A stretch of DNA of 64,000 bases. Source: Opitutaceae bacterium (lineage in GTDB: Bacteria > Verrucomicrobiota > Verrucomicrobiia > Opitutales > Opitutaceae). The translations under genes were made by a program, and so were the position numbers. Every line of letters starts with the position of its first letter. Position 1 is the stretch's first letter. Under the pieces are notes generated by a model. That model worked only from the letters and a program-made list of their open reading frames with translations. It did no database searches and was not told where the DNA came from. This document shows, piece by piece, positions 22,872 to 30,825 of the stretch. The stretch is taken from positions 18,114-82,113 of the forward strand of contig JAEUGX010000066.1 of NCBI GenBank assembly GCA_016795545.1. The letters are read 5' to 3'.

Positions 22872-23639
22872 TTACCACGCTCCCCCTTTCACCCGCCGGG
22901 CCGCCCAATAAAAGGCCCACCCGTACGCCTCGCGCAGCGCGGTCTCCGTGTTGGCCAGGGCGTCGGCCTTGGGTACGAAATCGAGCGCGGTGAGCGGGCG
23001 GCTCCGGTCGCGCCGGAAATCGACGGGGAACGGCACCACCTCCGCCCCGGTCCGGCCGAACAGCAGCCGGGCGCGGGGCATGTGCCAGCCGGTGGTGACA
23101 AGGATCACGCGCTTCCAGCCGCGCTCCCGGACCAGGGCCGCCACGGCCCGGGCCTCGTCCGCGGTGTTGCCGACCTCGGCGGTGACGAGCATGGCCGCCG
23201 CCGGCACGCCCCGGCGGCCGGCCTCCTCGCGGCACAGCTCGCCCTCGACCACTTCGCGCCCGTTCCCGGGGATCCGGCCGCCGGTGAAAACCAGCAGCGG
23301 CGCGCGGCCGGCGGCCCAGAGCCGGATGCCCGCCTCGAGCCGCTCGCCGGGCTCGGCGACGTTGCCGGCGAATCCCGGTGGCGCCGGCGGACCGAAGATC
23401 CCCCCGAGCACCACCACCGCATCGGCCGCGGGCGCGTCGGCCCACGCCACCGCCGCGTGGCGCGACTCCAACCCGCCGATCAGGCGGTCGCCCGTGAACG
23501 GGATGCTCGCGGCGTAGAGCAATCCCAGCGCCGCCGCGACCGGCCAGCGCCGGCCGCGCCAGAGCGCGATCGCCAGCAGCAGCAGCACGAGGCCGAGCGG
23601 CAGGACGAACACGGGCAGCAGCTTGTGGAGGAAAAGCAT
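22872..23639 (-). CDS. DUF218 (YdcF/ElyC-like) membrane protein
   Basis: A 255-residue protein with two N-terminal transmembrane helices (VFVLPLGLVLLLLAIALW and a second ending near residue 45), followed by a DUF218 domain. Its motifs are ADAVVVLGGIFG, LVFTGGRIPGNG, EVGNTADEARAV and RVILVTTGWHMPRA, typical of the YdcF / SanA / ElyC group linked to cell-envelope polysaccharide or peptidoglycan metabolism. The precise reaction is not established for most members. It lies 10 bases after the GIY-YIG gene on the same strand and is the last gene of that run. Confidence 0.88.
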   Translation of the reverse strand: MLFLHKLLPVFVLPLGLVLLLLAIALWRGRRWPVAAALGLLYAASIPFTGDRLIGGLESRHAAVAWADAPAADAVVVLGGIFGPPAPPGFAGNVAEPGERLEAGIRLWAAGRAPLLVFTGGRIPGNGREVVEGELCREEAGRRGVPAAAMLVTAEVGNTADEARAVAALVRERGWKRVILVTTGWHMPRARLLFGRTGAEVVPFPVDFRRDRSRPLTALDFVPKADALANTETALREAYGWAFYWAARRVKGGAW

Positions 23640-23649
23640 CGTCGGACGC

Positions 23650-23925
23650 CTACCGCGGCGGCACCACCAGCCGGCCCTGGATCAGCGCCTGCTTCTCCCG
23701 GCGGGTGAGCTGCTTCAGCTGGTATTCCCGCCGCAGCGCCCGGGTGAGGGTGAGCGGACCCTCGTCGTACACCAGCCGGACGGGCCGGCGCGAGCGCGTG
23801 TACTTCGCGCCGCGGCCGGCGTTGTGGACCCGCACCCGCGCCGCGACCTCCCGCGCGGTGCCGGTGTAGAAGGTTCCGTCCGCGCAGCGGACGATATAGA
23901 CAAACGCCTGGCGGACCCGCGCCAC
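23650..23925 (-). CDS. GIY-YIG domain protein (UPF0213/YhbQ type)
   Basis: A 91-residue single-domain protein. The start VYIVRCADGTFYTGTA holds the paired Tyr motif (YIV and YTG here), followed by VAARVRVHNAGRGAKYTRSR with the catalytic-region Arg, and an acidic residue in RREYQLKQL. Small stand-alone GIY-YIG proteins may act on DNA, but their physiological role is poorly known. The start codon is GTG at 23925, giving the normal family length. It is closely packed between the acyltransferase (19 bases) and the DUF218 gene (10 bases). Confidence 0.88.
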   Translation of the reverse strand: MARVRQAFVYIVRCADGTFYTGTAREVAARVRVHNAGRGAKYTRSRRPVRLVYDEGPLTLTRALRREYQLKQLTRREKQALIQGRLVVPPR

Positions 23926-23944
23926 CGGTCGTGCTCCGGGCGCC

Positions 23945-24625
23945 TCAGCGACCCTGCAGCTCGTGCGCGAACTCCTGCCGCCACGTGCCGTCGTCGGGCC
24001 GGTTGTCCCACAGATCCGTGCCGCCGAACACCTGCTGCGGGTCGTTGCCGCGACCGAACTTCTCGGGCAGCGGCTGCGCCCGCGCCGGGTTGCCGTACGC
24101 GAGCGAGTTGGCCGGGATGTCCTTCACCACCACGGCGCCCGCGCCGACAAAGACGTTGTCGCCGATCGTCACGCCGGGACAGATGGTGACCCCGCCGCCG
24201 ATCATGACGTGGTTGCCGATCGTCGCGCCCTTCACCACCGGCTCGCGCATCGGGAGGCGCGCGTTGAGGAAGGTCGTGCCCGGGCCGATGAACACCATGT
24301 TGCCGATCACCGTGCGGCTTGGCACGTACACGTGGGCCATGATCTTCACGCCGTAACCGATCTTCAGCCGGCCCTCGAGCGTGCTGCCGTGCAGCACCAC
24401 CACGCGGTCGCCGATCTCGCACTCGGCGCGGATGAGGACGTTGTGCCCGCAGGTGAAGCGCCGGCCGATCACCGTGTCGGCATAGATGACCGTCCCGCTG
24501 TGGATCTTGGCCCGCTCGCCGATGCGGACGGGCTGCCGGCAGCCGGGGTAGCGGTAACCGAGCATGACATTGGGCGCGATCTCGGAACCGGGGCCGACCT
24601 CGCTGTAATCTTCGTGCTTGTTCAT
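23945..24625 (-). CDS. Hexapeptide-repeat (left-handed beta-helix) acyltransferase
   Basis: A 226-residue protein built of hexapeptide turns such as KIHSGTVIYADTVIG, FIGPGTTFLNAR, VMIGGGVTICPGVTIGDN and VFVGAGAVVVKDIPANSLAY, closing with GNPARAQPLPEKF. This is the WbbJ / FdtC-like sugar O- or N-acyltransferase type, which uses an acyl-CoA and works as a trimer in the cytoplasm. A 35-residue C-terminal tail beyond the helix is extra. Its ATG overlaps the stop codon of the ceramidase-like gene as ATGA, so the two are translationally coupled and probably act in one pathway. The acceptor is unknown. Confidence 0.87.
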   Translation of the reverse strand: MNKHEDYSEVGPGSEIAPNVMLGYRYPGCRQPVRIGERAKIHSGTVIYADTVIGRRFTCGHNVLIRAECEIGDRVVVLHGSTLEGRLKIGYGVKIMAHVYVPSRTVIGNMVFIGPGTTFLNARLPMREPVVKGATIGNHVMIGGGVTICPGVTIGDNVFVGAGAVVVKDIPANSLAYGNPARAQPLPEKFGRGNDPQQVFGGTDLWDNRPDDGTWRQEFAHELQGR

Positions 24626-26082
24626 AATAGAATCTCCTCCAGCGCCCGCACCCCGGCCGTCGCGGCCGCATCCCCGGCCGGCGCCTGGTACGGGGGGATG
24701 TTGCGGGTGTAGCGGAAAAAGCCTCCCATGTACTCGCGGTCGTCGGCCGCGGACGCGTCCGGGATGTAGGCGCACTTCGAGCCGCCGCTGAATCCGCCGC
24801 TGTAGCCGCAGGGCAGGATGCACGGCAGCGGCGCCTCCCGCTTGAGCTTCAGGCCGGTGCGCACGAAGGGCTCGAAGGGCAGCGCGACCAGCCCGACGTC
24901 GCCGATCCGCACCACCTCGACCGCGACGGGCAGCGACTTCAGCACGCTGTCCCCGCGGCCCTCCGCCTGCACGCGCAGGGCCCACTCGTACCAGGGCTGG
25001 ACCATCTCGACCAGCCGGGCCCTGTAGGGCGGCGTCAGCGCCCGGGGAAAATTCATGCCCACGCACTCCCGCGTGTCCTCGTCACCCGCCCGCCCCCGGG
25101 CCACGAACCGCCGGATGTCGTCTAGGTCGCGCTGCAGCTCCGCCACGGGCGGCAGCGGCGCCAGGGGGATCTGCGCCAGCACGCCGTGCCGCCGCAGCCC
25201 GGAGCGGGCCGAGGGCCGGCGCCCCTCGACCGCCTTCAAGAAAGACTCCGCCAGCCATTCGCCGAACTGGCGCGCCTGCGCCACGGTGCCCGTCAGCAGG
25301 TGCTTGGCGTTGATGTCGCCGGCGCAGCCCTGCAGGAACGCGACCGGCGCGCCCAGCCGCTCCGCCAGGATCTCGCCGGCCACCTGCGGGTACTCGCCGA
25401 ACACGATCATGCGCTCGGGACGGTAGGCCGTCACCGGGTGACCCGTGAAATGGGCCAGCGCCGCCACCACCCCGCGCGCGCCGCGGAACAGGACGACCGA
25501 GGCGTCGGGATCGATCTCCCCCCGGTAATCCTCCCCCAGCAGCAGCCGGTCCTCCTCCCGGATGAAGTACGCGCGGCCGTCCGGCCGCCGGCCCCGCCGG
25601 TTGTAGGTAAAACGGGTCTCCGGGCTCACCCCCCACTCCACCGTCACCGGCTCCAGCCGGCCCGGCAGCGGCGCCAGCGCGGCGCGGAGCAGCCCGATGA
25701 ACTCGCGGCCCAGCGCGTTGAGCCGCCCGAGCGGGGCGAAACCCGGCGCGGGCGCGGGTGCGACCGGCTCGATGAAGGCGGGCACGCAATGGTTGTGCGA
25801 CGAGACGAAGATGACCTGCTCCGGTTGGAGCCCGGCCGACTCCGCCACCGCGCCGTAGATGGCCTGGCGCATCTCCGTGGTCTGCACCGGCACCGAGGAC
25901 GTGATGAGGCAGAGGTGGGTGAGACCGTCGCTCAGCAGCACGACCGTGGTCTTGAGGTCGCCATGGACCTCCGCGATCGCGGACCCGGTGACGGCGTGGG
26001 CCGCGCCGGCCGCGCCCACCGTCGGCTGGATGGCAAACGTGACGGCGGAGGCCTTCAGGGCGAGGGTGTCGGCGGCACTCAT
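24622..26082 (-). CDS. Neutral/alkaline ceramidase-like hydrolase
   Basis: A 486-residue protein without a clear signal peptide. Its layout matches the metal-dependent N-terminal domain of neutral ceramidase (PF04734): an early strand-rich region, VIFVSSHNHCVPAF with a His-x-His-type metal motif near residue 95, ALAHFTGHPVTAY with further His ligands, and FLQGCAGDINAKH, matching the QGCxGD-type motif. The C-terminal immunoglobulin-like domain of true ceramidases is missing. Similar proteins in bacteria are often annotated simply as ceramidase domain or hypothetical, and many may act on other substrates. It is coupled to a hexapeptide acyltransferase and lies 101 bp after an FCD regulator. Confidence 0.72.
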   Translation of the reverse strand: MSAADTLALKASAVTFAIQPTVGAAGAAHAVTGSAIAEVHGDLKTTVVLLSDGLTHLCLITSSVPVQTTEMRQAIYGAVAESAGLQPEQVIFVSSHNHCVPAFIEPVAPAPAPGFAPLGRLNALGREFIGLLRAALAPLPGRLEPVTVEWGVSPETRFTYNRRGRRPDGRAYFIREEDRLLLGEDYRGEIDPDASVVLFRGARGVVAALAHFTGHPVTAYRPERMIVFGEYPQVAGEILAERLGAPVAFLQGCAGDINAKHLLTGTVAQARQFGEWLAESFLKAVEGRRPSARSGLRRHGVLAQIPLAPLPPVAELQRDLDDIRRFVARGRAGDEDTRECVGMNFPRALTPPYRARLVEMVQPWYEWALRVQAEGRGDSVLKSLPVAVEVVRIGDVGLVALPFEPFVRTGLKLKREAPLPCILPCGYSGGFSGGSKCAYIPDASAADDREYMGGFFRYTRNIPPYQAPAGDAAATAGVRALEEILL

Positions 26083-26183
26083 GCGCCGGAATCCCGGAGG
26101 CGCACACCGGCCGCGCGGCCGGACGCCGGGTCACCAACGACAACACAGGGTGAAGCCATCATCATGGATGCGGGCCGCGAGGC

Positions 26184-26936
26184 TCAGATCTTGTAGCTCA
26201 GCTCTTCCTCGGTGAAGCGCGCCGCGAGGTAATGGTGCGAGGCGCGCGTCATGCCCTGGATCGTGCGATCGACGATGTCCTGGATGTGGAAACCCATCAC
26301 CGTGCGGGCCGCCTCGGCGTCCCCCCGCTCGATCGCCTGGAAGATCCGCTCGTGCATGTCCAGGACCTCCGCGCAATGCGCGTCCCGGTCGGCCCGCCGG
26401 ACCTCGGGCGCCGCACGGTCCTCCCGGTCGGCGCCGGACATCACCCGGTTGATCAGGTGCAGGCGCAGGATCTCGCGCTTGATAAGGTCGTTCTTGGCCG
26501 CGCCGATGACCGCGAGGTGGAAGCGGATGTCCTCGCTGCGCAGCTGCGCCATCAGCGCCTCGCCGTCCTCGAGCCCGCGCACCTGGTTCGTCAGGTCCCG
26601 CAGGTATTTCAGCGTGAACCCGATCTCCTCCAGGTCCGCCAGCGTCCGGTTCCGGGCCGCCAGGGCCGCCGCGTGGCTCTCGAGCGCCAGCCGCAGCTCG
26701 CACAGCTCCCGGAACTCCCGCAGGTCCATCGTCTTCACGCGCGCGCCGGCGTGGGGCCGGATCACCACCAGGCCGTCGGCCTCGAGCTGGCGCAGCGCGT
26801 CGCGCACCGGCGTGCGGCTGATCTTGATCCGGGCCGAAAGCGCCTCCGTCATGAGCGCGTATCCGGGGGGAAACTCCCCGCTCAGGATTCGCTTGCGGAT
26901 GTAGTCGTAGGCCACATCGGAATTCACGCCTCTCAT
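26184..26936 (-). CDS. GntR-family transcriptional regulator, FCD subfamily
   Basis: A 250-residue repressor-type protein. An N-terminal winged helix (about 1-70; YDYIRKRILSGEFPPG and LSARIKISRTPVRDALRQLE) is followed by an all-helical FCD ligand domain with metal-binding His and Asp residues (RFHLAVIGAAKNDL, HERIFQAIERGDAE, VMGFHIQDI). FCD regulators often respond to organic or sugar acids. ATG 26936 fits the family start; the much longer open frame upstream is noncoding. A near-perfect GTATAC palindrome lies 18 bases upstream, consistent with autoregulation. Likely targets are itself, the ceramidase-like operon downstream and the divergent TSUP gene. Confidence 0.92.
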   Translation of the reverse strand: MRGVNSDVAYDYIRKRILSGEFPPGYALMTEALSARIKISRTPVRDALRQLEADGLVVIRPHAGARVKTMDLREFRELCELRLALESHAAALAARNRTLADLEEIGFTLKYLRDLTNQVRGLEDGEALMAQLRSEDIRFHLAVIGAAKNDLIKREILRLHLINRVMSGADREDRAAPEVRRADRDAHCAEVLDMHERIFQAIERGDAEAARTVMGFHIQDIVDRTIQGMTRASHHYLAARFTEEELSYKI

Positions 26937-26954
26937 CGTCGCCGAGCGTGGGTT

Positions 26955-26964
26955 CTGTATACAG
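26955..26964. promoter_or_regulatory. Probable FCD-GntR operator
   Basis: CTGTATACAG is a perfect 10-bp palindrome located 18 bases before the regulator start and 132 bases before the divergent TSUP gene. Many FCD regulators bind sites of the form TNGTATACNA or GGTATACC. It is the only GTATAC seen near this locus. Confidence 0.6.
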
Positions 26965-27096
26965 GCACGGCAAGCCCCAATCCCGCTCTGCATCCGCGGT
27001 CGCCGGACCGCGACCAGTTTGCCATTGAACCCGCCGGCGGTTGACGTGACATGGACGCCCCATGCCCCGCTCCGTTCCCGTCCGGCCGCCCCGTCC

Positions 27097-27837
27097 ATGA
27101 CCCCGACCGAGATCGCCGTCTTCGTGCTGGTGGTGGCCGTCGGCTCCGCCACCCAGGCCATCACCGGGTTCGGCTTCGGCTTGGTGGCCCTCGGGCTGCT
27201 CGGCTGGTGGATGGAGCTGCGCGAGGCCTCCGTGCTGCTGGCGCCGGCCGGACTGGCCATGAACGCCCTGATCTTCCTCCGGCTCCGGCGCCACTTCACC
27301 TGGACGGGCCTCGGGCCGCTGGCCGTCGCGGGGCTGGTGGCCGTGCCCCTCGGCGGGCTGGTGCTGCTGCACGTCAGCCTGCGCTGGCTGGAGCTGGCGC
27401 TGGCCGCCGTCATGTTCGCCAGCGCCGCCCAGGGCCTGCGCCGCCGCCGTGACGACGCCCCCCGGACCTGGCATCCCGTGACCGCGGGGGTGCCGTGCGG
27501 GTTCGTCGGCGGACTGCTGACCGGCGCCTACGGCATCGGGGGCCCGCCCGTCGTCAGCTACCTGCTGAACCGGCCCCTCGACCGCTTCCAGTTCATCGCC
27601 GCCACGCAGGCGCTCTTCGGCGTCGCCGCGGTGGTGCGCGTGACCCAATTCGTGTGGCTCGGGCAGATCGGTCGGGAGCACCTGCCGCTCGTGCTCCCGG
27701 CCGTCGCCGGCGCCGCCGCCGGGGTCACCGTCGGCGTGCATCTCCTGCACCGGATGTCGGACCGGCGCGTCCGGCAGATCGTGCTCTGGTTCGTGGTGGC
27801 GTGCGGCGCGCGCTACCTGTGGGCCGCGCTGGCCTGA
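27097..27837 (+). CDS. TSUP (TauE/SafE) family membrane exporter
   Basis: A 246-residue inner-membrane protein with about eight hydrophobic segments in two similar halves. It carries the family motifs GSATQAITGFGFGLVAL near the N terminus and GGLLTGAYGIGGPPVVSYLL at the start of the second half. TSUP proteins move sulfite, sulfoacetate or other organic acid anions. ATG 27097 fits; an upstream in-frame ATG at 27019 adds a non-hydrophobic proline-rich stretch. Divergent from the FCD regulator, so it may be controlled by the CTGTATACAG site and export or import an acid that the regulator senses (inference). Confidence 0.88.
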   Translation: MTPTEIAVFVLVVAVGSATQAITGFGFGLVALGLLGWWMELREASVLLAPAGLAMNALIFLRLRRHFTWTGLGPLAVAGLVAVPLGGLVLLHVSLRWLELALAAVMFASAAQGLRRRRDDAPRTWHPVTAGVPCGFVGGLLTGAYGIGGPPVVSYLLNRPLDRFQFIAATQALFGVAAVVRVTQFVWLGQIGREHLPLVLPAVAGAAAGVTVGVHLLHRMSDRRVRQIVLWFVVACGARYLWAALA

Positions 27838-27934
27838 TCCGGGATCAGGCGGTTGAGAGAGCCGACTTTTCGGCTTTCGCTACGACTTCCCCGAGCCCAA
27901 TCCCGCCGGGAGGGCCGGGCGAGAGGCAAGGATG

Positions 27935-27958
27935 CGGAGCTCAGGAAAGCAGGAAAGG
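27935..27958 (+). repeat. Interspersed repeat family 2, copy C
   Basis: Starts CGGAGCTCAGGAAAGCAGG and ends AAAGG. It lies in the 248-bp convergent gap between the TSUP and MFS genes, in which no gene was seen. Confidence 0.5.
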
Positions 27959-27995
27959 CCTCGTCGGGGCGCGGTGGCGGTAGCGCCCACTCCGC

Positions 27996-28019
27996 AGCCC
28001 TGCCCGGGAGGGCAGGGCT
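27996..28019. terminator. Strong hairpin between convergent genes
   Basis: AGCCCTGCCC-GGGA-GGGCAGGGCT is a perfect 10-bp stem with a 4-base loop but no T-run on either side. Two more stems follow: GCCATCGCT / AGCGATGGC (28035-28070) and GGCCGGGG / CCCCGGCC (28074-28098, over the MFS stop). They may stop or protect transcripts from both sides. Confidence 0.45.
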
Positions 28020-28085
28020 CAGCCGTCCGACTTGGCCATCGCTTCAACGGCTTGAGTCCGCAGCGATGGCGGCGGCCGGGGAGGC

Positions 28086-29363
28086 TCAGCCCCCGGCCGG
28101 CTTCTCACCCGCGTTCTGGGCCTCGTGCGCCAGCGCCCGGGCGATGTCGCGGTCGCCGAAGAACAAGTAGCCGGCATACAGCGCCAGGCCCGCGACCAGG
28201 AACACCACGGTGAGCAGGCTGAAGACGCCGCCCAGCCCCATCGTGCCCTTGAGCAGGCCGGCCACCAGCACGGCGAAGCCGCCGAGCGCGGAGGAGATGG
28301 TGTTCATCAGGCCGATGGCCGTCGACCGGTACCGCGCGGGCACCACGTCGCACACGATCGGCTGCTCGCTGGCGTTGCCGACGCCGCGGAAGAGCGAGAA
28401 CCCGGCCACCGCCGCGACCGCCATCGTCAGGCTGGGCTCGAGGAGGAAGATGAGCAGGAACGGCGCCGCCAGGCAGTAGCCGTGGCCGTGCATCAGGAGG
28501 CGCCGGCGCGTGTCGTGCACGGCCGCCCGGTCGGAGACCCAGCCGCCCAGCATCGTGCCGAGCACGGCCGTCAGCTGCAGCATGACCGTGCCCATGAACC
28601 CCGCCATGCCCAGGCTGAGGTTGAACGTCTCCTTGAAGTACAGCGGCAGCCAGTTGAGGAAGATCCACACCGCGATCGAGGCGAGCCCGGCCTTGGCCAT
28701 CATCACGTAATAGGTGGGCGTGCGCACGAGGTAGCCCAGGACCTCCCCGAGCCGGGGCTTGGCGGCCACCGGCTTGTCGGCCGCCACCGGCCCGTCGCTC
28801 AGCAGGGGCTGGAAGATGATGCCGAACGCAATACCGCCGAGGCCCAGCACCCAGAAGCCCGACCGCCAGCCGAAATGGTCCGCGAGGTAGCCCGCGCCGA
28901 ATCCGCCCAGCACGACGCCCACGTTCATGCCCGTCAGCACCATGCTGATCGCCTTGCCGCGCGTCGCCGTCCCGTGATGGTCGGCCGCCAGCGCGATCGC
29001 CGCGGGGATGTAGAGGCTTTCCGTGAAGCCGAGCGCCACGCGCAGGAGGAGCAGCGACACCAGCCCGCCGACCGCGCCGGTGAACGCCGTGACCAGGCTC
29101 CACAGGATGAGGCTCACGAAGACCAGCCGGCGCCGCGAGAAGCGATCGGCCAGGGCGCCCGCGATCGGCGATGCCAGCGCGTAGCTCCAAAGGAAGACCG
29201 AGCCCATCAGGCCGAGCTGCGCGTCGGTCAGATCCAGGTCGACCTTGATCGCCGGCAGGACGGAGGAGAGGGCGGCGCGGTCCGCGTAGTTGAGCGCGGC
29301 CGCGACGGTGAGAAAGCTGACCACGCGCCAGCGCGGGGCCATCTGGGAAAAAGGAGGAATCAT
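28086..29363 (-). CDS. MFS transporter, sugar-acid/organic-acid type
   Basis: A 425-residue inner-membrane major facilitator with 12 predicted helices. The helix 1 motif ALNYADRAALSSVLPAI and GALADRFSRRRLVFVSLILW in the 2-3 loop resemble the anion-cation symporter branch that includes hexuronate and galactarate carriers. It is a clear paralogue of the MFS gene at 36846 (shared LGSVFLWSYALASP-type and ADHFGWRSGFWVLGL segments). Gene order places it last in an operon after LamG, FG-GAP and AXE1 genes (28-bp gap to AXE1), suggesting uptake of a product released by the esterase. Substrate not provable from sequence. Confidence 0.87.
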   Translation of the reverse strand: MIPPFSQMAPRWRVVSFLTVAAALNYADRAALSSVLPAIKVDLDLTDAQLGLMGSVFLWSYALASPIAGALADRFSRRRLVFVSLILWSLVTAFTGAVGGLVSLLLLRVALGFTESLYIPAAIALAADHHGTATRGKAISMVLTGMNVGVVLGGFGAGYLADHFGWRSGFWVLGLGGIAFGIIFQPLLSDGPVAADKPVAAKPRLGEVLGYLVRTPTYYVMMAKAGLASIAVWIFLNWLPLYFKETFNLSLGMAGFMGTVMLQLTAVLGTMLGGWVSDRAAVHDTRRRLLMHGHGYCLAAPFLLIFLLEPSLTMAVAAVAGFSLFRGVGNASEQPIVCDVVPARYRSTAIGLMNTISSALGGFAVLVAGLLKGTMGLGGVFSLLTVVFLVAGLALYAGYLFFGDRDIARALAHEAQNAGEKPAGG

Positions 29364-29391
29364 GCTCGGTGGGTTCGGAGGGTTGGAGGGT

Positions 29392-30738
29392 TCAGCGGCT
29401 CGCCACTTGGCTCACCAGCCAGTCGTTGATCGCGTTCTCGTGCTCGGGCGACAACCGGACGTGGCCCATCTCGAGCGCGAGCACGAGGCGTTTCGGCGCC
29501 CGGATGCCGTTGTAGGCGGCGTACATGGTGGTCGGCGGGCAGGTCTCGTCGTTGTAGCCCCAGAGGTACAACCCGGGGGCCTTGACCCGCTTCGCGAAGT
29601 TCACGACGTCGTAATAGCCGGTGGTCTTCACCTTCGCCGGGGTCCGGTGCCCGGCGGACTCGTCGCGCATCATGTGCGGCCAGCCCCCGGCCCGGCCGTG
29701 CAGGTAGCCCGTCACGTCGCAGTAGGCGGGGTAGACCGGCGCCAGCCCCGTCACCCGGGGATCGAGCCCCGCCGTGACGATCGTCAGCTGGCCGCCCTGG
29801 CTGCGCCCGGTGACCAGCAGGTTCCGGCCGTCCCAGTTCTCGCGCGACACCAGGAAGTCGTTGGCCCGGACGCAGGCGAGGTAGACCCGCCGGAAATAAT
29901 ACAGGTCGCGGTTGTCGAGGAACATCATCGGATAAGCCGTGAGCGCACCCTGCCCCAGCGCCTGGTAGAACTCGGGCGGCTGGTTGACCGGGATGCCATG
30001 GACGCCGATCTGGAAGGTGATGAATCCCCTCTCCGCCAGCTCGATCTGGCCCGGATACGGCTGCACGCCCGCGCCGGGCACGTGCAGCGTGGCGGGATAG
30101 CGCCCGGGGGCGCGGGGCTCGCACAGGATGCCGTAGACCCGGGGCTTGGAGGTCGGGATCACGCCGAGCGTGCGCAGGCTGACGTGATAGACGTTCACCT
30201 TCGACGTGCAGGACTCGGGCATCAGCGTCAGCGTCGCCTCCATCGGCACCTTCGCCAGCGCCTCCTTCCCCGCGCGCCAGAACGCGTCGAAGTCGTCCGG
30301 CTCGACCTGCGTCGCCACGATCTTCTCCGGCGCGAAGCCCGCCGTCGCCACCCCGCGGGTGGTCACGCCGTTGATCTCGGTCGTCGCCACGCACCGGATG
30401 AAGCCGGGCTCGCGCAGCGTCCCGCCGTCGATCACCAGCCCCTCCGCCGGCACCGCGTAGACCTTCTCCTCGGCCGGCATCAGCTCGGGCCCGACCTGGA
30501 CCTTGACCTTCGCCCCGGGCAGCGGGTGCTGGTCCCAGACGACGCTGATCCGGAAGGTCACGCGCTCGCCCGGCGCGTAGGTCCAATCCGGCCGGTCCGG
30601 GACGACGCGGACCTGCGTCACGGCGATGCGCGCCGCGGCGGGCGCCGGCAACAGGGCGCCTTCTTGCGCGCGGGACGGGAGGACGCCGGCGAACACGCTG
30701 AGCGCCGCCAGGGCAAGGGGGACTAATCTTGTCTTCAT
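29392..30738 (-). CDS. Secreted AXE1-family esterase (acetyl xylan esterase-like)
   Basis: A 448-residue exported hydrolase: the signal peptide ends near SRAQ, an N-terminal beta-sandwich (about 35-130) precedes an AXE1-type alpha/beta-hydrolase domain. Catalytic residues are visible as Ser in VTGRSQGGQLT, Asp in LWGYNDETCPP and His in LEMGHVRLS. Such enzymes (CE7-like) remove acetyl groups from plant polysaccharides or oligosaccharides. The gene lies between the FG-GAP gene (87-bp gap) and an MFS transporter (28 bp), near a GH28 pectinase, so acetylated pectin fragments are a reasonable substrate (inference). AGGA before ATG 30738 supports the start. Confidence 0.87.
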   Translation of the reverse strand: MKTRLVPLALAALSVFAGVLPSRAQEGALLPAPAAARIAVTQVRVVPDRPDWTYAPGERVTFRISVVWDQHPLPGAKVKVQVGPELMPAEEKVYAVPAEGLVIDGGTLREPGFIRCVATTEINGVTTRGVATAGFAPEKIVATQVEPDDFDAFWRAGKEALAKVPMEATLTLMPESCTSKVNVYHVSLRTLGVIPTSKPRVYGILCEPRAPGRYPATLHVPGAGVQPYPGQIELAERGFITFQIGVHGIPVNQPPEFYQALGQGALTAYPMMFLDNRDLYYFRRVYLACVRANDFLVSRENWDGRNLLVTGRSQGGQLTIVTAGLDPRVTGLAPVYPAYCDVTGYLHGRAGGWPHMMRDESAGHRTPAKVKTTGYYDVVNFAKRVKAPGLYLWGYNDETCPPTTMYAAYNGIRAPKRLVLALEMGHVRLSPEHENAINDWLVSQVASR

Positions 30739-30825
30739 GGTATCATCCTGGGTTGGTGGGAGGGGAGATCGTCGGGAGGCGCCGGATGGATGGGCGGGCG
30801 GCGGGCGCCGGAACGCCGCCCGCGG

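Noticed and set aside
26107..26122. A perfect 16-bp palindrome CCGGCCGCGCGGCCGG.
   Set aside because: Made only of G and C in GC-rich DNA, with no loop and no second copy, so it may be chance; it is not listed as an operator.
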